Source of the DNA: Magnolia sinica | Lineage: Eukaryota > Streptophyta > Magnoliopsida > Magnoliales > Magnoliaceae | Direction of reading: 5' to 3' | Length of the DNA stretch: 64,000 bases | NCBI RefSeq assembly: GCF_029962835.1 | Contig: NC_080577.1 | Span: 24,348,501 to 24,412,500 of the forward strand | Shown here: positions 50,101 through 60,171 of the stretch, piece after piece | Layout: each line of letters begins with the position of its first letter | How positions within the stretch are numbered: position 1 is the first letter of the stretch | The notes under the pieces: model-generated | Told to the model about the DNA's origin: nothing | Databases searched by the model: none | Seen by the model: only the letters and a program-made list of their open reading frames with translations | Program-made: the position numbers and the translations under genes

Positions 50101-52812
50101 ACCAGAAGACATCTATGTTTTGGTTTTCATAAACTTTCGTCAACTGCAGAAAAGACATCTACATTTTAGAATGAATTTATAGCGTTGATCTGATCATAAA
50201 TGCACCAGCTGACATCACAATTGCCAGCAATTTTCGTTAAGGTGGTCCTCTGAAGTACTTGACAACTCCTCAAAAAATTATTAATTTGATTCTCAGTATC
50301 TCACCTATCATCATTTTTCACACTCTTTCATCCTGCCTGATCCATTATTGCTAACCTATTTGTTTTAGAGAAAGCTGGCTGACTGTTGTGCAAGTATGTC
50401 CTGGTCTTTAATTGTTATAGCAGATATGTTGCTGTTTCCGCATGCCGCTTTTGGATGCACAATTGAATTCAATTGCAATAAAGTTCAATAAAGAGGAGAT
50501 AGCCGAGCTGTGCTCACCTTCCTTTGCATTCATAATGTGGAAGTAGCCCTCAAATCGATGTTCCGTTCTTTTGGACCTCAATTGCAAAATTTGAAATGTT
50601 ATTGAAGACAATTGCAATATGGCCCTTTTCACATTATTGAAGTAGTTATTGCAATTCAATTCATTAGTGCATTCAAATGCAACCTCAACTATATCTTGCC
50701 TTGCATTAAAAAGAAAAGAAAATCATTATCGATGGTTCTCACTTTATCTTGTAGCTAGAAAGAAAAAATTCCAAGTTGTCAACTTCAGAGTGCTTGTGTA
50801 ATGCTTGAAGATGGTTACGAGTGTTTTGCAGGTCAACCTTGTTCCGACTGTATTTGAGTGAGCTGGGGAAGCAGGTTAAAGGCGATTCTTCCACCGTCAG
50901 GTTAGAGCATCTTATCTTTTTGTCAGTTATTTGATTCTTCCACTGTCAGGTTGAAGCATCTTATCTTTTTCTCAGTTATTCTATATGAAAGTTTTCACAG
51001 TGCACTTGTGTTTTTGGTTTGTTCAGGTGGGGTCCGTGCTTTAGTGATCCAAACAGAGGTATGATGTGCCTCACGAAGGATGGACCTTGCACCAGAAGTC
51101 CTTAAGATTGGAAGATCCCATCCACTGAGTCAATCACTATTGTTCTTTAACTCTTAACCATCTGTTTACTGTCGTGAATTGAAGGGATATGATTTCCAAA
51201 TCTGGGAGATTTTGGTGCATGGTCCATCCATGGTGGGGCCCATCATTTAGGTGGTTTAGATCACTGAACCATGGGTCCTACTTTTACAAACCGAAAACCC
51301 ATGGTACTGTAGAAGCTCTTGGGCCAGCATTGCATAACATCTCTTCCATGTAAATGCTCCTGAATAGAATGTCTACCTCCATGCTTATAGTTCTACATGT
51401 TCCTTCTTATATAGATGCTGCACTTGCACCCAAGATGGAAAGGAGCACAACAACTGTAAGTTACGTAGAAAAACAATAAGCAAAACATTAGAAGTTTAGT
51501 TCAGGCTGCTTTTGGTTGCTCCAAATATCATGAAATATCATGATTAATCATCTAATTCAGTGGAAAATATCTTCAAATTTCATGATACTTGGTGCTGCCA
51601 AATGTACCCTTAATTACTGAAGAATGATATCTTTCTCTGGTCATTCCATTTCAGTCAACCTGCATATAGTCTTGTATGCAGCTAGAAATAAATTCGTGTT
51701 CAAGAACTTGTTTTACACCCATGCACAAATTACCATGGTTCTTGAGAAATTTACAAACTTGATTCAAAAAGACACTCTTGATATCTGATTAATTTTGCCC
51801 AATTCAAGAACATAGTAGACATTTATAAAGTTAAAATAAAACTTGGATATTCTTTAAGTGTTACATTTCAATACATTAGTTTGGTAAATTAGTCTTCTGT
51901 CACAATGAGCTAGAATTGGCCGATGTCGACACTTCTATCAGAGGAAAAAAAATATCCATTTGAAAAAAATAAATAAAAAAATCCTTGTGGGTCAACCACT
52001 GATATTATGGTGGTAAGAAACAATATGCGGTGAAACACCTTTTGTTGGGTAGTGCATCTAAAGGTTCATTAGTCCCCCGACGCGATCTTTTGACCATGTG
52101 AAAGGGCACCTTTTGTTGGGTAGTGCATGTAAAGGTTCATTAGTCTCCCAACACGATCTTTTGACCATGTGAAGGGGCAATTAGGTTCATTTGAGTGGTC
52201 TTTTCAGACACTGGTGGAGCTGGAGACAGTATAGGATGCTTGATCTGAGTATATATACAATATGCTTGAGGTTTTGGTTTGAACATGGGGCCCATGATTC
52301 AGTAATTCAAAATATTGCTATGATGGTTTCTACCATGGATGCCCTGTGAACTTTACACTTCTGGGATTGGAATATCCTAGCCATTGAATCTTTTCCCATT
52401 TTTGGTCGAGTGTGGACCATTTCTGTATTTTCTTTCTTAACCGTTTATTTTCCAGCTGCCAATGGAAGGGTTAGGATCCATCTGGGAGATTGTTTATGCA
52501 TGGGCCATCCCGAGTTGGGAGGCATCATATATACTACAGTTTGGCTCATGAAACAATGGGCCCACAAATTGAAAAGCAAAGCATACTTTTGACATTATCA
52601 ACCGAAACAATGGGTCCTTACTCTTGCTCTGGTGGTAGACTCTCAGGAGTTTCAACGCCTGGTCAAGGGTTCGAGTACCCACAGGTGGTGAAATTCAACT
52701 ACAGTGTGAGTGTGTGGAACGTGGTGTGCACAGATGGCACATGGACACACATGACATCATCATCATCATCGAAAGGCTTATCCCAGCTAATTGAGATCGG
52801 CTAACACACACA

Positions 52813-52854
<42 letters not shown>

Positions 52855-53892
52855 CGCGCGCACGCACTCATGCGCTCATTGCATATCACATTCAAATATC
52901 TAAGGGCCTGTTTGGGTAATGGATTCTGCAAAATTGGGATTGGGATTAGCTGGCCCCATGCCCTCCACGTTGGATTTGTATGCAGGAAGCGGAGCATTAC
53001 CCCACTAAATTGCAATTTTCAGTATTAGCAGTTTTTTTTTTTTCTTCCTCGTTCTCTTTTCTTTTCCTTTTCCTTTTAGAGAGCTGCTCCAGTGCTCTCG
53101 GAGCACTATAAGTTATGGTGCTCCTAGTTGCATGGGAACACTCAGTCCAATCCATTGATCTAGACTGTTCATTAGGTCCAGGACACATTTCATGGACTAC
53201 CATGCAAATATAACATTGATTTGGCAAATATTAATCATTTGATCAATGGCTTTCAATATGGACAGGCAAGATTATTTACATAAAAATAGGTCCATTCAGA
53301 AATTTGACCCATTGTTCAGGGCCCATAATGGATTGCTTATGATTCTAAAGAATCACCATTTCTAGGCAATTATAACTATGTCATCCATGGCTTGGAAAAA
53401 GGATGGCTGTAGAACAAGGGCCAAACCAAGGGTGGATTGGATCATCTGATCAGTGCACTTTTTACATGAGAGTGTTTGAAATGTGTTCTATATCTAGTGG
53501 ACAGCTCAAATTGGTTGATCGGACTGTCCGAGTGAAGTCTGAACTGATGGAGCTAGGAGCACTATAACTTATAGTGCTCTTAAGAGCATTGGAGCATTTC
53601 TTTTCCTTTTGACTTCACATAATTGTGATTAAGCAGGGAAAGGCGGCTTTGGCTTGAGCAGTCTGATGTGGAGGGCATGGGGCCTGCCAAAACCAGGATT
53701 AAGCCCCTATTTAAATTCTAGTCATATAGGTCTTTGTTTTCTCTTTTGATGCATTGGACCCATCCAATCCTATTTTAAGGTTGTACGGCATTTAATATGT
53801 CTATGGTTGGTGTGTTTCCAGGTGAAATTGCTGAAAGGATTTGGTGCCTCTATGCCTTCCATATTAAAGGTTCCCTCAAAAATGGTTTATAA
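38032..53892 (+). CDS. FANCF: probable Fanconi anaemia group F (FANCF) homologue, 9 exons, 493 aa
   Basis: Exons: 38032-38199, 42065-42163, 42291-42850, 44697-44898, 47093-47263, 49055-49155, 50832-50900, 51415-51455, 53822-53892. All introns are GT-AG and all phases match, giving 1482 nt. The N-terminus is MGWSYPDISLEDLLSLVKGF, then WDAENIKKAIRW and FFEDVFGRL; the middle is helical and Leu-rich (residues 90-340); the C-terminal part has QPHQLWKLTPIL, LFRLYLSELGKQ and ERIWCLYAFH. The WD-x6-A-x2-W word and the L-x2-L-x-P...LYL-x-EL helix recall human FANCF. Known role: scaffold in the FANCC-FANCE-FANCF subcomplex; in Arabidopsis this limits meiotic crossovers. Exon 2 could instead end three bases later at GTAAAG. 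Reading through donor 51456 gives a stop at 51497, and through intron 3 a stop at 42852. The exon model is firmer than the name; otherwise it is a conserved plant protein of unknown role. Confidence 0.68.
39329..40941 (+). mobile_element. TRIM-like LTR cluster with rearranged and tandem LTRs
   Basis: The LTR unit begins TGATTAATGCAGGGGC and ends GTTAGTTGTCCTGCGTCA (first copy about 39329-39547). After it comes AAAGTGGTAACAGAGCGGG, a primer-site remnant, then a duplicated LTR tail and the intact site TGGTATCAGAGC near 39612. After CACCGGGGG the next LTR starts at 39666. This second LTR is expanded by copies of GGTCACATTGGGCTCGAGTG of about 45-90 bp. Further LTR starts occur near 39920 and 39998, and the last LTR is split by a MULE MITE and ends at 40941. 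No coding capacity. Confidence 0.75.
40135..40844. mobile_element. Mutator-like MITE inserted in a TRIM LTR
   Basis: The 10-bp duplication GGCTGAGGGC borders both ends (40125-40134 and 40845-40854). The left terminus AAGGTACTCCGTATTGGTAA pairs with the complement of the right end, AAGGTGTTCCATATCAGTTA. The terminal regions are full of CGTAATGGTCACCACCATTA-type palindromic words; the middle is AT-rich. Its 710 bp contain no transposase. Confidence 0.85.
41330..41430. repeat. tandem duplication of about 45 bp
   Basis: GCCTGCCCCTGCTGCCATGG-TATAAATGG is repeated as GCCTGCCCCTGCTGTCATGG-AATAAATGG. Intronic. Confidence 0.7.
43011..43342. mobile_element. hAT-type MITE composed of AACCTGACC minisatellite, in intron 3
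   Basis: A perfect 8-bp duplication, GTTGTATG, borders it (43003-43010 and 43343-43350). TAGAGCTGCGACTCAGGT faces ACCCAAGTTGCAGCCCTA. The interior is a degenerate array of CCCAACCTGACC-like words. TAG...CTA termini with an 8-bp duplication point to hAT. Confidence 0.85.
45330..45950. repeat. degenerate AACCC/GGGTC-rich repeat in intron 4
   Basis: Words such as CTCAAACCCAACCCATTAAA and GGTTTGGATTGGGTCCAGGT recur on both sides and resume at 46500-46640 after the TRIM. They resemble the interior of the hAT MITE at 43 kb, but I cannot define ends. Confidence 0.5.
45951..46495 (+). mobile_element. TRIM-like element with two LTRs and a 49-bp interior
   Basis: LTR 1 (about 45951-46227) and LTR 2 (46277-46495) share GCATTTTCACACCGGGCTCG..., GGATTGATTCGCCATGCTCT and AGCTTTTAGAGCAAGTGGTT. 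LTR 1 carries a duplicated segment and a worn start. The interior holds TGATATTAGAGC, two bases off the Met primer site, and CACCGGGGG as a purine tract directly before TGATTAATGC. The flanks share CCTA. It lies in intron 4 of the FANCF-like gene. Confidence 0.8.
47440..47880 (+). other. possible LTR-like promoter fragment in intron 5
   Basis: TCTATAAAAGGGG near 47688 followed by AATAAAG near 47797 has the spacing of an LTR TATA box and polyadenylation signal. The sequence upstream is AT-rich with repeated GATATGA/GATTTGA words. I could not find matching LTR ends. Confidence 0.3.
47881..50831. other. rest of introns 5 and 6 of the FANCF-like gene
   Basis: Apart from exon 6 (49055-49155) I see only AT-rich intronic DNA with no clear elements or conserved reading frames. 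Confidence 0.4.
51015..51330. mobile_element. MITE-like copy in intron 7
   Basis: GTTCAGGTGGGGTCCGTGCT on the left and GATCACTGAACCATGGGTCC on the right form a rough inverted pair around TGGGAGATTTTGGTGCATGG. A related unit at 52255-52560 carries GGTTTGAACATGGGGCCCAT and CATCTGGGAGATTGTTTATG. The ends are not resolved. Confidence 0.4.
52036..52178. repeat. 71-bp tandem duplication in intron 8
   Basis: CACCTTTTGTTGGGTAGTGC starts at 52036 and again at 52107. The two units differ at only a few bases. Confidence 0.85.
52255..52560. mobile_element. MITE-like copy in intron 8, related to 51.0-51.3 kb
   Basis: Shares GGTTTGAACATGGGGCCCAT, the CATGGTCC-type middle, and GGGAGATTGTTTATGCATGG with the intron 7 copy. 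The termini are unclear. Confidence 0.4.
52622..52803 (+). mobile_element. tRNA-derived SINE, Au-like 3' end, in intron 8
   Basis: CTGGTGGTAGACTCTCAGGA (A-box region, about 52630) and GGTTCGAGTACC (B box, 52668-52679) form a Pol III internal promoter. The 3' part, GGCTTATCCCAGCTAATTGA followed by GATCGGCTA, resembles the conserved Au SINE tail. The tRNA-like head does not fold as a complete tRNA, so it is not a tRNA gene. Confidence 0.7.
52817..52852. repeat. (TG)n microsatellite
   Basis: About 18 TG units, followed by a short GCGCGCGC stretch. Confidence 0.95.
52904..53707. mobile_element. GGGCCTGTTTGG-type MITE with a nested element
   Basis: The left end TAA-GGGCCTGTTTGGGTAAT and the inner block GGCCCCATGCCCTCCACGTT face GTGGAGGGCATGGGGCCTGC and ...TTAAGCCC on the right. 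It is interrupted at about 53083-53598. The right duplication is not clear. Confidence 0.55.
53083..53598. mobile_element. MITE with 45-bp TIRs nested in the previous element
   Basis: GCTCCAGTGCTCTCGGAGCA followed by CTATAAGTTATGGTGCTCCT at the left matches the complement of the right end with about six differences. A TTTTCCTTTT-like run on both sides may be the duplicated target. No coding region. Confidence 0.75.
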
Positions 53893-54356
53893 CTTTAGAG
53901 ATTGTCTTGGAAATGAGAAGGTTTTCCATTGAAACCTTGTTCCCCTTTTGTGAAAAAAAGCAGGTTTGGAAATCCATTTCCATTTCCGTTGTTTTACTAA
54001 AAAAAATTGTGGGTATTGATGTCCTTAAAGAAAAGCATGTCAGAAGATTTCCAAGGTTACAAGAGACAAATCTCTTTGTTTGACCGTATTTAAGTGGAAA
54101 ACTACTCGGAGCCAAACAACAGAATTATGGTTGGAATTCACACTTTTCCATTTTTCTATGTTCCCATTTTGTTTCTCCATCTAAAATGAAAAACCGCTTG
54201 CAATGAAAAGGTTTTCCAAGGAAATCTTCTGTGTTTGTGAAAAAAGACGCTGGGATTGTTTTCATTCCTGAGGTTTTAACAAAGACTAACTGGGAAAAAG
54301 GATTTTCCATTTCCATTTCCATGAAAAGAAATTAGATGTTAAATGTAGATTTCTAA
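53893..54356. other. 3' flank of the FANCF-like gene
   Basis: Repeated GGTTTTCCATTGAAA / CCATTTCCATTTCC words. It should include the 3' UTR, but I see no diagnostic polyadenylation site. Confidence 0.35.
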
Positions 54357-54758
54357 GGTTACTAGAGATACCTCTCCTCGTTTGATTGTTGACCTGCTAT
54401 CATTTTCATTGAAAACTCCACTCCAAACCAAAATGTAGATTTATCGTTGGAATCAGGAGCAATTCTCTATTTTCTAAGGATTCCATGTTGGTTTTTTATG
54501 TTCAAGTTTTAGACTTTCTCCACCCAAACGCCCCCTCAAGAGGCTGTTTGGATATAAGGTTGCTAGAGATACCACTCATTATTTAACTATTGACCTTTTA
54601 ACATTTCTATTGAAAAATTCACACCAAACTAAAATATAGATTTGTTGTTAGAATCCAGAGCAATTCTCTATTTCATAATGACTCCATGTTGGTTTTTTAT
54701 GTTCAATTTTAGGCTTCCTCCACCCAAACACCTCCTTAGGGACTGTTTGGATACAAGA
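54357..54758. repeat. 201-bp tandem duplication
   Basis: GGTTACTAGAGATACC at 54357 recurs as GGTTGCTAGAGATACC at 54558, and both units end in CTGTTTGGATA(C/T)AAG. They share GCAATTCTCTATTTTC and CCATGTTGGTTTTTTATG. Confidence 0.85.
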
Positions 54759-55691
54759 TTAATAATAATTAATTAATTTTTTATTTTTATTTTTTTTGGA
54801 ATTTGTTACAAAAAAGCATCAGGAAAAAAATAGTTTAGTTCTTTAGAAAATTTTAACCCATTTTGGTAAACACTGTTTGTTAATATACAATTAAAATATG
54901 ACAAATATGAAAATTATGACAATAATATCATTTCACTATTTTATGTTGGCCTATGATCCATAAAAAATGTGGCTTGCCTTTTGGACAATTTAATTGCGTT
55001 ACATATTTCTCATTTGTGATTGCAGGCAAAGAATTGTCATAGGCAAACACCATAATCATCATAGTAGTTGGTTTTCATCTAAAAATGAATAATTATTAAG
55101 ATAACAATATAAAGAAAATAACCCATCATAGTAGTTGGTTTTCATCTAAAAATAAATAATTAGTAAGATTAAAGAAAATAACTGTAAATTGCATGTGCAA
55201 TTGTGAGGCAAGTTATGTTGACTCGTTTGATCACAAACTGTTGCCTGGTTTTTGGTTAGACTAATGCGATTTCAGTAGTTGCATCATAACCTGAAAAGAA
55301 ATTATCATGAACTTGCTCTTTTCAAATGTGGCCATTACTACTTTGACCTGCGTTTTCAATGGGTATAGAGGCACGGTTTTCAAAATAAAAGAAATTGTAC
55401 TTTAACATCAGCAAAGTACGTTGGATCAAAATTTTAACAATGAATGCTGGAGGTTGAATGGCTTCTTTCTATTTTCTGGATCTTGACCGCCTCTGAACTT
55501 TGTTGAAAATGATAATGAGTAACGTGATATGGTGTGACAAAATTGTATACTTGGATAGCCTGTGTATACCAAGTAGTATTTGCCTTAAGAAGAGAGCCTA
55601 TAAATCAGATTATATACTATATTTTATATGGTAAACAAATATAATACCTTCTAGGACTTGGAAGTTTGTTGGTCCTATTGAGTACCAAGGG
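54759..55691. other. no gene seen
   Basis: AT-rich. A 50-bp direct repeat (CATCATAGTAGTTGGTTTTC) occurs at about 55057 and 55125. Nothing else is recognised. Confidence 0.4.
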
Positions 55692-55888
55692 CCTGTTTGG
55701 ATACCACGGAATAGGTTACTTTTTAACTTATGTTAAGTCATTAAGCTAACTTTTTTTTTATTTTTTTTCACTTAAGTTTGTTAAACATGATTGAAAATTA
55801 ACTTTGTGCCTAAAGCTACTTATCCAAGTTTTTTTTTTTTTTTTTTAATTTTATTTTTTAAAAGCTTTTTAGCTTTTCACTTTTCTAC

Positions 55889-55924
<36 letters not shown>

Positions 55925-56992
55925 CCAGAGGCCCCACATGGACTGTCCACATTGAAGGTGGGGCTGCAAGATGAATGGTCAACATGAAAGGTGGGCCCCA
56001 CATGATGGATCATCCAGATTAATGTGGGCCCACATGATGGATGGTCCACATCAAATCTCGGCTCCCTAATGATAGACATCCCACATCCAAAATGTGCATG
56101 TATGATGGACGACCCACTTCAAAGTTGGAGCCCACATGGTGGATGGTCCAGAGCTCGAGATGATGTGCAATGGACATGAGAGTTGGGTGCCACATGATGG
56201 ATGATCCACATTGAGGTGGCCTCACATGATAGACGGTTCACATCAAAGGTTGGTCCTGAATGATGAATGGCTCCACATCCAGGGCTCGGCAATCCACATT
56301 GAAGGTGGGACCCACATGATGGACAATTCATATCAAAGGTGGCCAATACATGATGGGCAATTAATAATGGTGGGCCCCACATGATGGATGGTCCACTTCA
56401 AAGGTCAGCCCTAATGATGAATGTGGGCTTGATGGGTGGACTACATTGGAGGTGGTGCCTGCATAATGGACAGTTCATGTCAAAAGTGGACTGCACATGA
56501 TGGGCGATGGATATTGAAGGTGAGCCCCGCATGATGGACAATGACATTGCTGGCGGACCCCACATGATGGATGACCAATATCAAAGGTATGCCCTACATA
56601 ATTGATAGTTCACATTAAAGGTTAGCCCCTAATTATGAATAAGACACAAATAAGGTGGGCCTTGCATGATGGAAGGCCCACATCAAAGGTGGGGTCCACA
56701 CAATGAATGGTACACATCAAGGGTTGGCCTCACATGATGGATGGTGGATGGTGGATGTGAGGGGAACCAAACAAACTTGAAGGATAAATACTAATGATGT
56801 CTTAAACCAAACATGTTTTTTTACTTTTTGATTGACAAATAAACCAAACATGTTTTTTTACTTTTTGATTGATAAATACATTGTTTACCAAATGTGCTTA
56901 TCATGTGCTTCTCGGCTGAATATGGAAACTAAGATAAGCTATTTGTGGCATAATTAGCTTATCTAAAGAAACTTGCGATCTAAACGCCCTTA
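55692..56992. mobile_element. MITE-like element with 33-bp minisatellite, copy 1
   Basis: Starts GGGCCTGTTTGGATACCAC and ends GATCTAAACGCCCTTAA, a short imperfect inverted repeat. The T-rich subterminal region (TTACTTTTTAACTTATGTTA) leads into (CT)n at 55884-55921, then about 25 degenerate units of 33 bp of the type GGTGGGCCCACATGATGGAT plus GGTCCACATCAAA up to about 56760. The tail has AAACATGTTTTTTTACTTTT twice. Confidence 0.6.
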
Positions 56993-58050
56993 AGCCCGTA
57001 TGGATACCACAAAATAAGTTACTTTTTAACTTATGTTAAGTAATTAAGTTATTTTTTTACTTAATTTAGTTTGGTAAACATTTATGTAAAAGTAACTTGT
57101 ATGCAAAAGCTACATATCTTAGTAAGTAAATTTTTTTATTAGCTTTTTAACTTATGACTTTTCTAGTACTCTCTTACTGTACACATTAAAGGAGGCATTG
57201 TCTCATGGTCCATATCAGATGAGGTCACTTGGTGGATTGTCGACATTGAAGGTGGGGCTCACACATTGGATGATCCACATAAAAGGTGGGCCCACATGAT
57301 GGATGACCCCATATTAATTTAGGCTCACATATGGAGAGTACACATTAAAGGTTGGCCCATAATGATAAAAAACACATATCTAAAGTGAGTTGGCATAATG
57401 GATGACCCACTTCCAAGGTTGGGCCTACATGATGGTTGGTCCACATCAAAGGTGGGCTCAATATGATAGGCAGTCGACATTGAAGCTAGGCACCACATGA
57501 TGGACGGTTCCATATTGAGATGGCTTCATGTGATGGACGGTGTACATCAAAAGTCGGCCCCTAATGATGAACGACCCACATCGAAGGTGAGCCTTATACG
57601 ATGGGCAACTCACATTGAAGCTGGGACCCACATGATGAATAATCCACATCAAAGGTGAGCTCCACATGATGGGTGGTGATATTGAAGGCGGGTCTCACAT
57701 GATGGACAATAACATTGATGGTGGGCCCCACTCGATGGATGACCAACATGAAAGGTGGACTCTACATAATGAATGGTGCATGTTAAAGATTGGGTCATAA
57801 TAATAAATGACTCACATCCATTATTATTATTATGGCCCAACTTTTAACATGCACCATTCATTATCATCATAATCAATCACAACGTCCATTCATTATTATT
57901 ATTATTATTATCATTATTCATAAAAAATTATTCACTATTATCATTATTATTAATCCTCTGAGCCGAAATCCCCGTGTCTATAGAAACCAAATATGCTTTT
58001 CTACTTTTTGATTGATAATTATTTTCTAGATTAAATAAGTAGAAACAAAT
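56993..58050. mobile_element. MITE-like element with 33-bp minisatellite, copy 2
   Basis: AGCCCGTATGGATACCAC opens the same subterminal region as copy 1 (TTACTTTTTAACTTATGTTA), followed by about 19 minisatellite units (57185-57830), then an (ATT)n-rich inverted segment (57800-57950) and the same ACTTTTTGATTGATAA tail. The right end is not resolved. Confidence 0.55.
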
Positions 58051-58838
58051 ATTAAGGCCCGTTTGTTAAATCTGAAGTTTAAAGACCGAATCTGAAATCT
58101 GAAGCCTGAATTTGAAATCTAAAATCTGAAGTAAAAAAACTTGTTTGATAATTATGGCTGAAGTCTAAAAATTAGGTAATGAATCTAGAACACACTGTTT
58201 GTTAACAAACATCTTAAATGTCATAAATATGTTAATTTGACACATTCGCCCCTATCTCTCGTTTGGAAATGTTTTACATCATAAAGAAATTATTTTTTAT
58301 TAAATGAAAATAAAATCATTATATTTAATTCAAATAAACTAAAATACTTAATACAAAACTAAAATATCACCATAAGGCCCTCAATTCCTCTTAGCGGGAA
58401 GATTGTCACTACGTGTTGTATAGGATTGAACACCAGTAGCAACAAAACCTTCAAATAAGGTCCACCTTATATTTGTATGCTATCCAAACCTTTTATAAGG
58501 TCATTCCCAATTGGATGAAGTGAAAACATATCCAAAACTTCCGGGGCCTATTTAAGTTTATTTTCCATCCAATATGTTCATAAGGTTATAAATACTTGTA
58601 TAAAGAGGAAAAAAAATAAAATCATATTGATCCAAAACTTCTGACGCCAAAAAGGGTTTCAGTGGTAGATGTTCAATCCCCACTGCTTTTTGTAGCTTTT
58701 TTCTCGTCTCAAGCTTTTATACGAGCTCACCAAATGGATGGATGGTTTGGATATAATATGGACCCATAAAAGTTGCTGACATCAGTACTGCAACTATATA
58801 GCTGGTGTGAGGTACACCAGCCAATCTGCATACTACTT

Positions 58839-59400
58839 GGACGCGGATTAGACAGGTTAAATAGGGAGATTTGCTACCGAAGTGACGTCATCAAGTTCCA
58901 TGGGCCCACAACTATGATGTATGTGGACCACTATAATGTATATGCTTTATCTACATCGTCCATCTATTTGGAGATTTAATTTTAGAGCATGAGATAAAGA
59001 ATGAGGTAGATCCAAATATGTAGTTGACCCCACCACAAAAAACAGTAGTGAGATTAATGCCTACCATTGAAACCTTCCTAAGGCTCATTGTGATTTTTAT
59101 TTGAAATCCAACCTATTAACAAGTTAACAAAGACATGAAAGAAGGGAAAAAACAAATATCAGCTTGATCAAAAACTTTTGTGGCCTATTTAAGTTTTTAA
59201 TTGTGGGCATCGCTCTCCCCATTGTTCTCTGTAGTGAGGTTCACTGTAGCTTTGGATTTGACTCATTCTTTGGATCTTTACTTAAAATTATATTTTCAAA
59301 TGGATGGACGGCGTGGATACAAAACATACATCAGGATGGGGCCCACATAACTGGGTGACGTAACTTTAGTAGCTAGACTTGCTACTCAACCTGTCAGAAT
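58839..59400. mobile_element. foldback MITE family, copy E
   Basis: Terminus GGACGCGGATTAGACAGG, box CATGGGCCCACAACTATGAT, and right end AAATGGATGGACGGCGTGGA then CATACATCAGGATGGGGCCC. Confidence 0.7.
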
Positions 59401-59413
59401 CCCATCCACGTTT

Positions 59414-59885
59414 GCGGAAACGGATTGGCTACTCCCCTGCCACCCGCCAATGGTTGATGGTCGGTGCTATGTGGGCCCCACCATGATATATGTGTTTCAT
59501 CCATTCTGTCCATCTATGTTTATAGTTCATTTTATGGTATGAGACCACAAATGAGGTATATCCCAATCTCACCATATTACAGAAAATAGTGTTGAATGAA
59601 CGTTGACCATTAAAAACTTTTTGGGGCCATAAAAGTTTTGAATCAAGTTGATCTTTGTTTTTTTCCATTCATCTAGGTCTATATGACCTAATCAACAAAT
59701 TGGATGTCAAATAAACAGTGCATTGGGCCTTAGGAAAATTTTAATGGTGGATTTCCAATCACTATTGTTTTCCTGTGGTATGGTCCACTTGAGATTTATA
59801 TTCCTCTCATTTTTGGTAGCAAGCCCTAAAATGATTTTTAAAAATGGATGAATGGAATGGATGAAACACATATATCATAGGAGGG
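59414..59885. mobile_element. foldback MITE family, copy F
   Basis: Terminus CGGAAACGGATTGGCTACTC, box ATGTGGGCCCCACCATGATA, centre CATTCATCTAGGTCTATATG, right end AATGGATGAATGGAATGGAT then CACATATATCATAG. The best full-length example of the inner body. Confidence 0.75.
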
Positions 59886-60171
59886 CATAAATAAGTTTCA
59901 CAGGTTAAAAGTTGATTTTGTATCGGCAAACAATTTAAAAAGAAAAAATTACAGTAATAACTTAAAAATGGATAATTTTGGAAGAAAAAATTTTATTTAA
60001 TGAAAAATTTATTGAGCGCATTTCGCTTTCACCATTGAGCTAGACTCCTATCACATGATAGAAAGAATTTAACGAAAAACCAATTACTGCTATGCATTAA
60101 CAAACACCACTAAACACGGAATATTTTCCCAATTCCGCCTTTAAATGCAAAAATTAACGAACAGGCCCTAA

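Larger units (their letters stand above)
58056..60168. mobile_element. Harbinger-type non-autonomous element with nested MITEs
   Basis: TAA at 58053-58055 and 60169-60171 flank GGCCCGTTTGTTAA and its counterpart TTAACGAACAGGCCC. The ends are AT-rich with repeated CTGAAATCTGAAG. Two foldback MITEs (58.84-59.40 and 59.41-59.89 kb) account for about half its length. No transposase frame is visible. Confidence 0.65.

Noticed and set aside
52622-52700. tRNA gene
   Set aside because: A and B boxes are present but there is no complete cloverleaf; the 3' part matches a SINE tail.
55930-57830. CRISPR-like array of about 33-bp repeats
   Set aside because: Plant nuclear DNA, degenerate head-to-tail units with no unique spacers.
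55885-57840. Minus-strand frames encoding an 11-residue repeat (HHVGPTFDVDH-like)
   Set aside because: They result from a 33-bp minisatellite whose period is divisible by three; no start context or conserved domain.
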